Source: Anaeramoeba ignava (taxonomy: Eukaryota > Metamonada > Anaeramoebidae). Taken from it: a stretch of 64,000 bases of DNA. This document shows positions 13,701 to 23,174 of this stretch, piece after piece. Position numbers and translations under genes: made by a program. Each line of letters begins with the position of its first letter. Positions within the stretch are counted from its first letter, which is position 1. Where the stretch lies: contig JAPDFW010000123.1 in the NCBI GenBank assembly GCA_028826165.1, positions 1 through 64,000 on the forward strand, in the 5' to 3' direction. The notes beneath the pieces are model-generated. The model did no database searches. It saw only the letters and a program-made list of their open reading frames with translations, and was not told the origin of the DNA.

Positions 13701-14269
13701 AATTAATTCAGGTGGATGAGCATAATCCTTTTCAATTGCATAATGAAATAAATCGGAATCAATTGGAAATTTACTCTCTTGATTTTTTGCAAATTCTTTC
13801 ATTTTTATATTTGAATTTTTATTTTTTTGAATTTGTTGATTTTTCGGTTTTTTTTTATTTAAATTTTTTTCCATTTCATTTTGAATTTCCGTTAATTTAA
13901 AAATAGATTCCCAATTTTGATAACTGTTTAAAAAAAGAATAGAGAATTGAAAAAGCCAATTTAAATGAGCTTCCTTTTTTTGTTATTGTTTAAAAAATAG
14001 AAATGAAGAAAAAATTTTTTCATTTTAAAAAAAAATGTTGATTTTTCTTTTTCCTTTTCCTTTTTTTTTGATTCTTTTACTTCATCTGATATTTCAAGTT
14101 TTTTTTGCCATAATTCTTCTAGTTTTTCTCCATTTGGTGAATGATTTATAAATCCTGTTTTAATTTTTTCTGTAAATTTAATTTGTAAATTTTTTGAATT
14201 TTCATTTTGATTTTGATTTTGATTTTGATTTTTTTTTGTTTTTGAAAATAGATTTTTTAAAAAAGACAT
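1788..14269 (-). CDS. giant BEACH-domain (neurobeachin/LVS-like) protein
   Basis: A BEACH-family scaffold for vesicle and lysosome-related trafficking, about 3,611 residues. Exons read on the minus strand are 14269-14081, 13973-13619, 13551-13364, 13290-13047, 12973-11823, 11717-4744 and 3523-1788. All introns are GT-AG and phases match. Order: alpha-helical repeat region, ConA/LamG-like domain (about 1280-1515; FDGRTTFLELPKIQSWP, then YGQMGAIYFF), PH-BEACH (about 2800-2925), BEACH (about 2940-3215; NFEYLMELNIISGRTFNDIS, FPW, RDLSKPIG, HYGSHYSNQGG, YLIRIEPFTS, FHS) and C-terminal WD40 repeats. The last intron (3524-4743) interrupts the BEACH core between HYSNQ and GGVLF. Exon 6 contains one surplus base near 6825 in an N/E/Q tract, where the upstream frame stops at TGA 6827-6825. 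Start is the ATG at 14269, sharing a 121-bp divergent promoter with the zinc-transporter gene. A paralogue lies at 39416-49951. Confidence 0.92.
3524..4743 (-). repeat. 1,220-nt intron filled by a tandem array
   Basis: This is the last intron of the BEACH gene. The donor is CAAG|GTATAA (exon ends at 4744) and the acceptor TTTTAG|GTGGC (exon resumes at 3523). Joining them gives an uninterrupted conserved HYSNQGGVLFYLIRIEPFTS. Nearly the whole intron consists of about 30 variants of a TTAAATTCATTTCAAATCTT-type unit of some 35-45 bp. The other introns of this gene are 67-109 nt. Confidence 0.9.
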
Positions 14270-14390
14270 TTATAATCAAAAATATAAAAAAAAGTTTAAA
14301 AAAAAAAGAAAGGAAGAAAAAAAATGAAATTTTATTAAAAGAAATTTAAATTTTTTTTTTTCATTTTTTTTCTTTTCTAAATTAAATTTT
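14270..14390. promoter_or_regulatory. divergent promoter, BEACH / ZnT6-like
   Basis: A 121-bp A/T-rich spacer between two divergent ATGs. On the minus strand it contains TTTCATTTTTTTTCTTCC followed by T-runs before the BEACH start. The plus strand has a T-rich block ending in TCATTTTTTTTCTTTTC before 14391. Both match the element seen upstream of other genes. Confidence 0.45.
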
Positions 14391-15530
14391 ATGAAATTTT
14401 TTAATAAAGATTTTATTATTCAAAAATTATCAATTTCCTTAATTTTTCATTTGATTACTTTTCTTTCTTATATTTATTACTTATTTTTTTATTCAAAAGG
14501 TTTAATTTTAATTTTAATTTTAATTAAAAACAAAAATTAATTTTTTTAAAAAAAATTTTTTTTTTTATTTAGATATTTTTCCAGATTTATATTTTATATC
14601 TTTTTTGGGAATTATTTTAATTTTAAATTTAATTGGAAGTTTAATATCCAAAAAAAGAATAAATCATTTATATGCAATTTCGTAATTAAAATTATTTAAA
14701 ATTAAAATTTAAAAATTAAAAATATTCTTTGTTTTGATAATAGATTTGAAAAAATTAATGTTATTCTTGGTTTAAGTAATTCAATTGCTTGCTATTTTAC
14801 AACTTTTTATTTCTTTACTGATGGAATTCGTTCATCTTCATGTTTTGATTCAAGAAATTTTCTTGTGTTTGAATTTCAAAAAAAAAAAATTTATGATTAT
14901 AAATTTAAATTTTTTAAATAAATTTTTCAATTTAGATTATCAATCACTCAATTCTTATTTTGGATTCGTATTTCTTCAGATATTTTAATAATGATAATTT
15001 TCTATAATTATTCAATAATTGATTTGCAAAAAGAAAAAAACCAAAAACTAAATTTAACAGGACTTTTTAATCTTTTTCTTGTTGATTTTTTATTTGGATT
15101 TGGATTTTTTCTTTCCTTTTATATTGAAACTTTTTTCAAAATCAAAATTAATAGAATGATTATTGTTCTTAATTTATTAATCATTTTATATTCAACAAAT
15201 CCTTTATTAAAACACTCAATTTCCATTTTAATGTTTTCAAGACCAGAATCAAAAGCAAATGAAATTGATTTATTAATATCAAAAATTTATTCAATTGATG
15301 GAGTTATTGATATTATTTTGAAAAAATTTTGGATTGTTCATTCTGGTTTTTATGCTGGAAAAATTCATTTAAAAATTTCACAAAATTCAAATTCAGATTT
15401 AATTCTTCAACAAGTTCATTCTTTATTTAAATATTTAATCAATTATCTTACAATACAAATTGAGATTGAAGAAGAAAATGGAAATAATTTTGATTTAGAA
15501 AATAAAGAAATGAATTTAGATTTAAATTAA
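14391..15530 (+). CDS. ZnT6-like cation-diffusion-facilitator subunit
   Basis: A CDF-family membrane protein of 311 residues, closest in my reading to the ZnT6 (SLC30A6) branch, which forms a heterodimer with ZnT5 for zinc loading in the early secretory pathway. Exons 14391-14499, 14573-14681, 14744-14866 and 14936-15530 have matching phases. Hydrophobic segments fill the first two thirds. The cytosolic C-terminal domain starts near LLISKIYSIDGVIDI and continues through FWIVHSGFYAGKIHLKIS and YLTIQIE, aligning with the ZnT5/ZnT6 C-terminal domain. In the presumed fifth helix (LFLVDFLFGFG) the transport-site His of the HxxxD motif is absent while Asp remains. This matches the non-transporting role known for ZnT6. 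It ends in TAA, convergent with the ankyrin-BTB gene. Confidence 0.8.
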
Positions 15531-15613
15531 AAAAAAAATGTGAATATTAATTAAAATTAGAATTTCAAAATAAAAATCAAAATTAAAAATGAAAAGATTA
15601 TATTGCGAATTTC

Positions 15614-18373
15614 CTATTTCTTTAATAATTTAGCAATCTGTTTTTGAAAAGTTGAATAATGAGAAAATTGATAAAAATCATCAGCATCTTTTAATTCTTC
15701 AATAACTGATTTAGGTGTTGATTCATTAATTTCATCAGTATATAAAAATTCAACAAGACATTTAAGTGCATAAATTGTTTTTCCACGATAATCAGAAACA
15801 GAATTTGAATCATCATTAACATTCAAAAACATTCCTCGAAATAAATCACTTCTTGCTGCCAAAACTAACTTATGAACCTTAATTTCTTTATTTCCTGCTT
15901 TCAATAAAAAATCCTTTGTTGATTCATCTTCATAAAGTTTCTTCAAATCTTCCAAAAACCCTTTTTTTCTACCTTTTCTTCCAATCCATTTTTCAATATC
16001 TTTTGGATTTTCTAAAATTTCATTTAGAATTTGTTTGATTTTTTCTTGTGAAGTTGAATCAATTTGTCCTGAATATAAAAATTTTAAAAATGGAAGAATT
16101 TCTTCTTTTTTCTTATTTTGTGAAATTTCAATTAATTTAGTAATTTTTTCATAATTTTTATCTTCAAGTCTTTTTTCAACAATTAATTTATGAGCTTTTA
16201 ATTCTCCATCTAAACATTTAATTTGAATATCTGTAAATTCTTCTCTTTTTAAAAAATTTTTCCAATCACTACAAATATTAATTTGAAAAAATTCTAATAT
16301 TTCTTCATTTTTAACTTCTTCTTCTGGTTTTTTTCCCTTATTTTATTTTATTATTTTTGAAACAAACCAAACCAAACAAAGAATATTTCAATCTTTTTTT
16401 AATAAGAAAAATGAATGAATGAATAAATAATTTTTGTTTTACATTCTAATTATTTAAATCAATTATTTAAAATTATTATTATTGAAAAAAATTTATTTAA
16501 TTTACATTCTTTTTATAAATAAAAATACAAATTAATTTTAATTATTTCTTGATACTTTTTCTTTTTAAAATTTAAAAAAAAAACATTTTTCAATTCAACA
16601 TCTGCTCCAAATAATATTAATAAAGAAATAATTTCATAATTAAATGTATTTTGACGAACTAAATAATGAAGAGCTGAATCATTCTTGAAAATTAAATGAA
16701 AAATTAAATTAATTTTCAATCTAAAAAAAATAATAAAAGAAATAATTTTACAGACTAAATCCAAAATTAAAATTAAAATTCAAACAAAAATAAAATTAAT
16801 TTACATTCTAAAATAATTTAAAATTTAAAATTTAAAATTAAAATTTAAAATTTAAAATTTAAAATTAAAATTTAAAATTTAAAATTAGTTTTTTTTACAG
16901 AAACACAATTAACATCTGCATTTCCTTCTAATAAATATTCAAAAATTTCTATTGGAGAAGGTTTTTGAGCAGCATAAAGTAAAGGTGAATAATTCTTTAT
17001 TTTTATATTTTTTTAATTTTTAAATTTTTTAAATTTGATTTTGATTTTGATTTTTATTATTTTTACTCCCTTTTTTTTTTGTTTGAAAATTTCAAATTAA
17101 ATTTTATAAATTCTTTTGTTTTTGTTTTGTGTAAATAATTTTTAATAAAAAAAATAATACAAACTAAATTTGAAATTTTAATTTTATTTAAATTTTTTTT
17201 AACAAAAAATTGTGTTTTTTTTACACCCTTTTATATTTTTTTTTTCAATAATAAAATATAAAATATAAAATATAAATTTACGGACTTAAAATATTATAAT
17301 AATTATTATTATAAGAAAATATTATAATTATTATTAAAAGAAAATAAAATAATTATTATTAAAAGAAAATATTATAATTATTATTAAAAGAAAATATTAT
17401 AATTATTATTAAAAGGAAATATTATAATTATTATTATAAGAAAATATAATAATTATTATTAAAAGAAAATATTATAATTATTATTAAAAGAAAATATTAT
17501 AATTATTATTAAAAGAAAATATAATTATTATTATAAGGAAATATTATAATTATTATTAAAAGAAAATATTATAATTATTATTAAAAGAAAATATTATAAT
17601 TATTATTAAAAGAAAATATTGATAATATACAGTTGTATGATTAATATTTGCTCCATTATCAATTAAAAATTTTACAGAAAGAGGATCTCCTCCATACCAA
17701 ATTAAATAAAATATTGGTGTTTCCCTCTAAAAATTTGATTAAAAAAAAATTAATTAATGAATTAAGAAAAAAAAATTATAATAAAAATAAACCCACTAAT
17801 TAATTAAAATGAAATTAAATACAATAAAAACAATGAATAAAAAACTTTCTTGGTTAATTTATAAATAAATTCAAATAAGTTTTTTTTACTCTCTAAAATT
17901 AAAAAAATGAGAAGAAAATTTTTGATATTTTATTTTTTTAAGAAAATTTGTAAAAAAAATATAAACATTAGGTTGATTAATATCAATTCCAAAATCAATT
18001 AATAATTTAAGTAATTCATTTGTAGGTTGATTTCTACAAGCTAAATGTAGTAAATTTTCATTCTATTAAAGAAATTAAAAAAACAAGAAAAAATTTTTAA
18101 TTAAAAAATAAAATATTTACATCCTTTTAAAAATGAATAATAAATTTAAAAAGAAGAAATCAATAAATTTTAAATTATAAATATTTTATTATTGAAAAAT
18201 TTGATTACATTCTAAATTTAAAAAATTTAATAAAATTAAAATTTAAAAATTAAAATTTATATATTTTTTTTTACAAGAGGAAAAGTAGTTGAATTTTTAA
18301 GTAATTTTTGGATTTCTTGAAGATGTTTATTTTCTTTTCCATTTCCTTTTATTAAACTATCAATATTACTCAT
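15614..18373 (-). CDS. ankyrin-repeat protein with tandem BTB domains
   Basis: Large exons on the minus strand are 18373-18275 (MSNIDSLIKG start), 18062-17967, 17726-17631, 16994-16899, 16683-16585 and 16336-15614; all junctions are phase 0. Exons 2-5 each encode one ankyrin repeat (NENLLHLACRN, RETPIFYLIW, NYSPLLYAAQ, NDSALHYLVRQ). Exon 6 encodes two BTB domains: one around FTDIQIKCLDGELKAHKLIV and one around KDFLLKAGNKEIKVHKLVLA, the latter with a RSDLFRGMFLNV signature shared with the RCC1-BTB gene at 32218-35105. Each gap between exons contains isolated AG-NNN-GT units that I interpret as single-codon exons (separate entry); including them gives about 412-415 residues. Probable role: scaffold or cullin-3 adaptor. 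Substrate is unknown. Stop is TAG. Confidence 0.85.
16443..18211 (-). other. candidate single-codon (3-nt) microexons
   Basis: Minus-strand AG|NNN|GT units inside the gaps between ankyrin exons. Gap 1: AAT 18211-18209, GAT 18123-18121. Gap 2: AGA 17892-17890, AAA 17848-17846 (weaker), TGG 17795-17793. Gap 3: TCC 17284-17282, GGT 17227-17225, TTT 17163-17161 (weaker), GGA 17069-17067. Gap 4: AAT 16807-16805, TCT 16754-16752. Gap 5: AAT 16508-16506, AAT 16445-16443. Most are followed by GTAAAA or GTAAAT and preceded by an A/T-only tract ending in AG. The implied introns are mostly 40-106 nt, like others here (gap 3 also needs one of 346 nt). In otherwise G/C-free introns these sites carry almost the only G and C. 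Confidence 0.7.
17289..17622. repeat. tandem array in ankyrin-BTB intron, about 25-bp unit
   Basis: About 13 copies of a unit containing TAATTATTATTAAAAGAAAA, with occasional GGAAA or ATAAG variants. It occupies most of the 346-nt segment between the third ankyrin exon (ending 17631) and the TCC unit at 17284-17282. The array has no AG-NNN-GT unit of its own on the minus strand. Confidence 0.85.
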
Positions 18374-18473
18374 TGAAATAAATTTTAAAAATGAAAAAAA
18401 TGAATTTTATTTTTTTCATTTTTTTCATTTTTTTCATTTTTTTCATTTTCAAAATTTTTTTTTAATTAATTAA
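18374..18473. promoter_or_regulatory. divergent promoter, ankyrin-BTB / RasGAP
   Basis: A 100-bp spacer between divergent ATGs. The plus strand carries four consecutive TTTTTTCAT units at 18411-18450, 25-60 bp before the RasGAP ATG. The minus strand carries TTCATTTTTTTCATTTTT just before the ankyrin-BTB ATG. This is the clearest example in the window of the T-rich TCAT element. Confidence 0.5.
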
Positions 18474-21400
18474 ATGCAACATCGATTTCGTTTTGAACGT
18501 ATTTTTAGTACTCCTAAACATCTTTTAAAAGATAAGTATCAAAAATCAAATCTTTCTTTTTCACAAGAAAATTTAGACTTTGAAACTGAAGGAGAAAGTT
18601 TACAACTTTTACAAGAAATACTTGAAGAGCAAAAAAAAAAACAGGAAGAATTAAAACTAAAATTAAAAAAAAAACAAGAAGAAATTCAACAAAATAGTTT
18701 TCAGTTTAAAAAGAATCAAAAAAAAACTTTAAATTGTTTTGATTTTACTTCTTTAAGTCATAAAATGTCAAATGAATTTAGAAAAAATACAAAGAAATTT
18801 TTGTTCAGTTATTCAATTTATAGATAATGAATTTTTAAATGAAAAACAAGACAAAAGATAAAATTATTCCCAAAATATGTCCAAATATAGATTTAAGACC
18901 AAATATTGTTTCTGTAAAAAAATTCGAAAAAAAATGAAATGAATTTTAATTGAAAATTTTTTAATTAGAATTTTTCTTTGTTTTTTTGCTAAAAAAAAAA
19001 TAAGAATTTTATAACAAGAATTGATCAAAACAATTATTTTTGAATCTTTCAAAAATTGTCTTATTCAAAATGAAGTTTCTTTTAATGACAAATTATCTCA
19101 TTCACTAATTCATTTTATCAAAATTTCTTTTAATGAAAAAGAACAAAAACCACCTTTAATTATTCATAAAGAAATTATTCAAAAAATATCTGAAATCAAT
19201 AATATTCAAATTCAAGAAAAATCAACTTTAGATTTGGAATTATTATCAATTATCCTATTTTTTCATTTTTCTTATAATTTCTATCTTGATTTGACTTCAG
19301 AAATTATTGAATCTTTGAAAAATGATTCACTTGATAATGGTTTGTTTTTATTTTAAAATGAATCATTTTTTTTAAATTTGAACTGAATTAAGAAAAACAA
19401 AAACAAAAACAAAAACAAAAATTTAGAAGGATATGATAATTTGCATTTAATTTTAAAAGATTTCTTTATGGAAAATTTCAAAGGCATTTTTCAATTTGCA
19501 AATATTGAAGATTTATTATTAGAATATTTATATCGAATTGGAGTAGAAAATGCAGAAAATGTTTGAATATTTTAATTTGATTTTTTTCTATCCAAAAAAA
19601 AAAAAACAAAATAATTTATAAATTTAAAACAAATTTAGAAAACGGAGGAAATATTATCAAAAGTAATGAAGAAAAATTTGGGGAATTCAATAAAAGCTAT
19701 AATTGAATATTTATTTGAAGAAGAAGAAAAGAAACTTATAAGTAAATTTTATGAAACAAAAATGGAAGAATTCCCAGATGGAGATGCAAATTTAATAAGA
19801 GAAGATAAAGATCGGTTTTATTTTTTGAAAAGTCTTTCAAAAGCGAAAAAAATACTTAAAAAATATTTAACTGAAGAAGATATATGCTATTTTACATCAG
19901 CAACAAATCAAAATGTGTCAAGAAATTCAATGGAGCCTTTATCAACTTTGCTATGCAATTTAATACAATCTTTGGGAATAACTCTTCCATTTATCAAAGC
20001 AATAATTTTTGCAGAATCAGAATCAACAATTTTAAAAGGAAGTTTATTTAGATCAAATAATTTTTGCTCAAAAGTTTTGTCAAAAATCACATTTCGATAT
20101 GGAAAAAAATGGATATACACAACTTTATATTCTGTTGTTAAGGAAATTACACAATCAGAAGGATCTTTTGAAATTGATGAGTTTGAAGTTGTTAATGAAG
20201 ATGATTTGAAGGAAAATGTCCAAAATTTAACGTTGTTTTCTCAAAAAGTGATGGATTCAATCATCCAAAATCTTCAAAAAGTTCCAGAAATTTTGAAAAT
20301 TATTTGCTATTATTTAAAATTGGCAACTGAATCAAAATTTCCTGAACTTGTTTTGAATGTGTTAAGCGGCTTTTTCTTTTTGAGATTTATTTGTTCTGCT
20401 CTTGCAACTCCTTTACGTTATGAAATTGTGAATTGTATTTTGAAAAATCAATATAAAAATTTATATAAAAATTTATCAAAAAACAACAACAAAAAAAAAA
20501 CATAAATAATTTGATCAGCAAAATTAAATGAAGAATCAAATGAAGCTCTTTTAGCAATTTCTTCTGTAGTTCAATCTTGGTCAAGTGGAATAAATTTTCA
20601 TTCAGATAATCAATATTTAGTAGATTTAAATAATTTACTTAAAACTAAATATTCGAACAGAGAAGAATTATTACTTCAACTTTCAGTAATAAATTCAAAT
20701 ATCATCAACGAAAAAAAAAAGAAACAAAAAAAAAATATATTCATAATCCAATTATTTTCTATGTTTCTTATTTAATTAGGATATCAAAGAAATTGATAAG
20801 AAAAAACTTAAAAAAAATGCAGATTATGGCATTGTTTATATTTCTTCACATCATGCTAATAAAATACCTAAATTGGCAAGTAAATTAAGAAAGCAAACAT
20901 ATAATTATCTTTTTGATAAGAAATTTTTTTTCCCAGAAAATTCAAGAAAGGAAATTGAAGAAGTTCAATTAAAAATGCAAAATATTATTCAAAATTTTGA
21001 AGGATTTTCAGAAAAAATTACAGAAAATATTATATCAATTCCTGATATTTATCAAAATGTGATTGAAAGTGGGAAATATTATTATATTCCTAAAGAAAAT
21101 GAAGAAAATCAAGAAAATCAAATTAAAGAAAATCAAGAAAATCAAATTAAAGAAAATCAAGAAAATCAAATTAAAGAAAATCAAGAAAATCAAGAAAATG
21201 AAGAAATTAATGAAAATCAAATTCAAGAAAATCAAATTCAAGAAATTAATTTATCATTGTTAAATTTTTGGCAACAACTTCAATTACTTCCTTTATCATT
21301 TCAAATGGATTGTTTTTTTAAAAAAATTGAGGATATTGAATGGAACAAAGGATTAATTCAATTAAGATTAAATTTTTTAATGGTTTTTAGTGAAAATTGT

Positions 21401-21595
21401 TTAAAACAACCAAATGAAATTTTTCTAATTGATGTTTTACTTCAAATTTTAAAAGATGAAAATGAAACAAATAAGATCATTTTGGAAAAAAACTTAAACA
21501 AATATCTTGCATTATTATTTGATTCAGAAAAAGAAGCAATTATATTTTTGAATGAAGTTAAAAATTTAAAAGAACAATTTACAAAAATTCAATGA
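18474..21595 (+). CDS. RasGAP-domain protein
   Basis: A Ras GTPase-activating protein. Supported exons are 18474 to about 18800 (coiled-coil rich in K/E/Q), about 19019-19339, 19427-19560, 19639-20434, 20519-20685 and 20780-21595, with consistent phases from 19019 on. The GAP domain lies in 19639-20518: SLFRSNNFCSKVL holds the arginine-finger Arg (compare LFRGNSLASK of neurofibromin) and FLRFICSALATP holds the second conserved Arg. The last exon has a KENQENQI repeat (21098-21240) and a helical C-terminus. Between 18798 and 19018 the frame is disturbed. Removing one T near 18800 and one A near 18855 gives a natural sequence (FIDNEFLNEKQ, then KIIPKICPNIDLRPNIVS), but I could not resolve the splice that joins it to 19019. 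The first ATG follows the T-rich TCAT element. Stop is TGA. Confidence 0.8.
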
Positions 21596-21690
21596 AAGAA
21601 TAAAAAAAGATTAAAAAAAATAATTTTTTTCCGATTTTCATTTTTTTCATTTTTTTCATTTTTTTCATTTTTTTTCATTTTAAAAAAATA
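21596..21690 (+). promoter_or_regulatory. intergenic promoter, RasGAP / TLS1-like
   Basis: A 95-bp spacer with TTTTTTTTCCGATTTTCATT (a reverse-oriented AATCGGAAAA element) near 21628, followed by four TTTTTTCAT repeats up to the ATG at 21691. Confidence 0.45.
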
Positions 21691-23079
21691 ATGTCAATTA
21701 GAATTAAAAAAAGACAAAAAAATCCTCAAATTAAAACAAGAGAAATTGAAAAAACTGAAGAAAAAACAGAAAATATAAAAGAAAAACAAGAATCGTTAGA
21801 AAATTTAAAAGAAATTAAGAAAAAACAAAGAATAAGAAAAAGAAAAAAAGGAATTGATACTGGAATACTTACTTCAGAAGATGCAAAAAAATTAGGACTT
21901 GTTCCTCATAAAATTGAAAAGGAAAACTCTAAATATGGTTTAAAAAAAAGGGAACCAATTAATTTAGATACTCAATTTACAGCACAAACTGATCAAGTTG
22001 ATATGATTCATGCAGAAATGTTAAAAATATTAAAATTATTAAAATTATTTAAAATATTTATCTTTTATTATTTATTTCAAATATTTAGGATGAAATTTGT
22101 TGATAATGAAATGAAAAAAGATTTAAATGTTTTAGATTCTAATTCGAAGAAAGATGAAATTAAAAATAATAAAAATAATAAAAATACAGATGATTTATCA
22201 AATGAAATTTATAATTATCTTCCAAAATATTTGATGACTGAAGTATTTTGAATAATTTGAATTTAAAATAATTTGAATTTAAAATAATTTGAATTTAAAA
22301 TAATTTGAATAATTTGAATTTAAAATAATTTAAATATTTTGAATTTAAAATAATTAAAATAATTTGAATAATTTGAATTTAAAATAATTTGAATTTAGAA
22401 TAATTTTAATTTAAAATAATTTGAATAATTTGAATAATTTGAATAATTTGAATTTAAAATAATTTGAATTTAAAATAATTTGAATATTTTAATTGAAAAT
22501 AATTAGAGTTTCTTAGTTCAACAAAATGATGATCTTGGTTTAACTGGAATTCAAGAAGTTGAAATGCCAGAGTAAAATTAAAATTATATTTTCAAAAAAT
22601 ATATTAATTCAAAAATTAAATTTAAAATAGTGTCAAAATCCAAAATATAGAACAAACTGAAAAGGCAAAAAGAAAATTAATGGAATTACAAAAAAAGTAA
22701 ATTCAAATTTTTAAATTTTTTAAATCTAAAAAAAAAGTGGAACAAAAACAAAAAATTTTTTATTATTATTATTATTATTATTATTCTTTCTTTTTTTTTC
22801 AAAATAAATTAATTTAGAAAAAAAAACAAAGGATCAAGAGATTATGTTCCAGTAAATTATCATTCTTTTATTCTTTCAAGTTTACAAAAAAAGAAAAAAG
22901 AAAAAAAAGAAGAAGATGAATCTAAAAATGAAGAAAGAAAAACAGAAAAAAATCAATTTTTAAAAAAAGAAAAAGAAAAAGAAATTAATTTAAATAAAGA
23001 TTCAAATACTAAAAGAGAAATATCAACAGATGGATTAGCAGTTAGTAGATTTAAGAAAAAAATGGGATTTTATAAATAA
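21691..23079 (+). CDS. C9orf78/TLS1-like spliceosome-associated protein
   Basis: A 291-residue charged protein of the C9orf78/HCA59/Tls1 family, known as a spliceosomal B-complex factor. Exons 21691-22019, 22089-22242, 22507-22571, 22631-22696 and 22818-23079 keep the frame through GT-AG introns of 69, 264, 59 and 121 nt. Family landmarks in order: basic RKRKKGIDTGIL; LDTQFTAQTDQVDMIHAEMM (the conserved F-x-A-E/Q-T motif and its D/M helix); YNYLPKYL; a short LVQQNDDLGLTGIQEVEM segment (compare the conserved GIPEVDLGI); IEQTEKAKRKLMELQKK; and DYVPVNYHSFIL (compare the conserved PTNMAVNYVQHNRF). A Lys/Glu-rich C-terminal tail follows. Intron 2 (22243-22506) is expanded by an AATTTGAATTTAAAAT repeat. 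Confidence 0.82.
22243..22506 (+). repeat. expanded intron of TLS1-like gene
   Basis: A 264-nt intron (GAA|GTATTTTG to AATTAG|AGT) made of about 12 variants of an AATAATTTGAATTTAAA unit of 16-22 bp. The other introns of this gene are 59-121 nt. Confidence 0.85.
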
Positions 23080-23174
23080 AAATCAAAATAAAAATCCAAA
23101 ATAAAAATCCAAAAAAAAAAACGGAAAAATTTTTTTTTCATTTTTTTCATTTTTCATTTTTTTCATTTTTTAAA

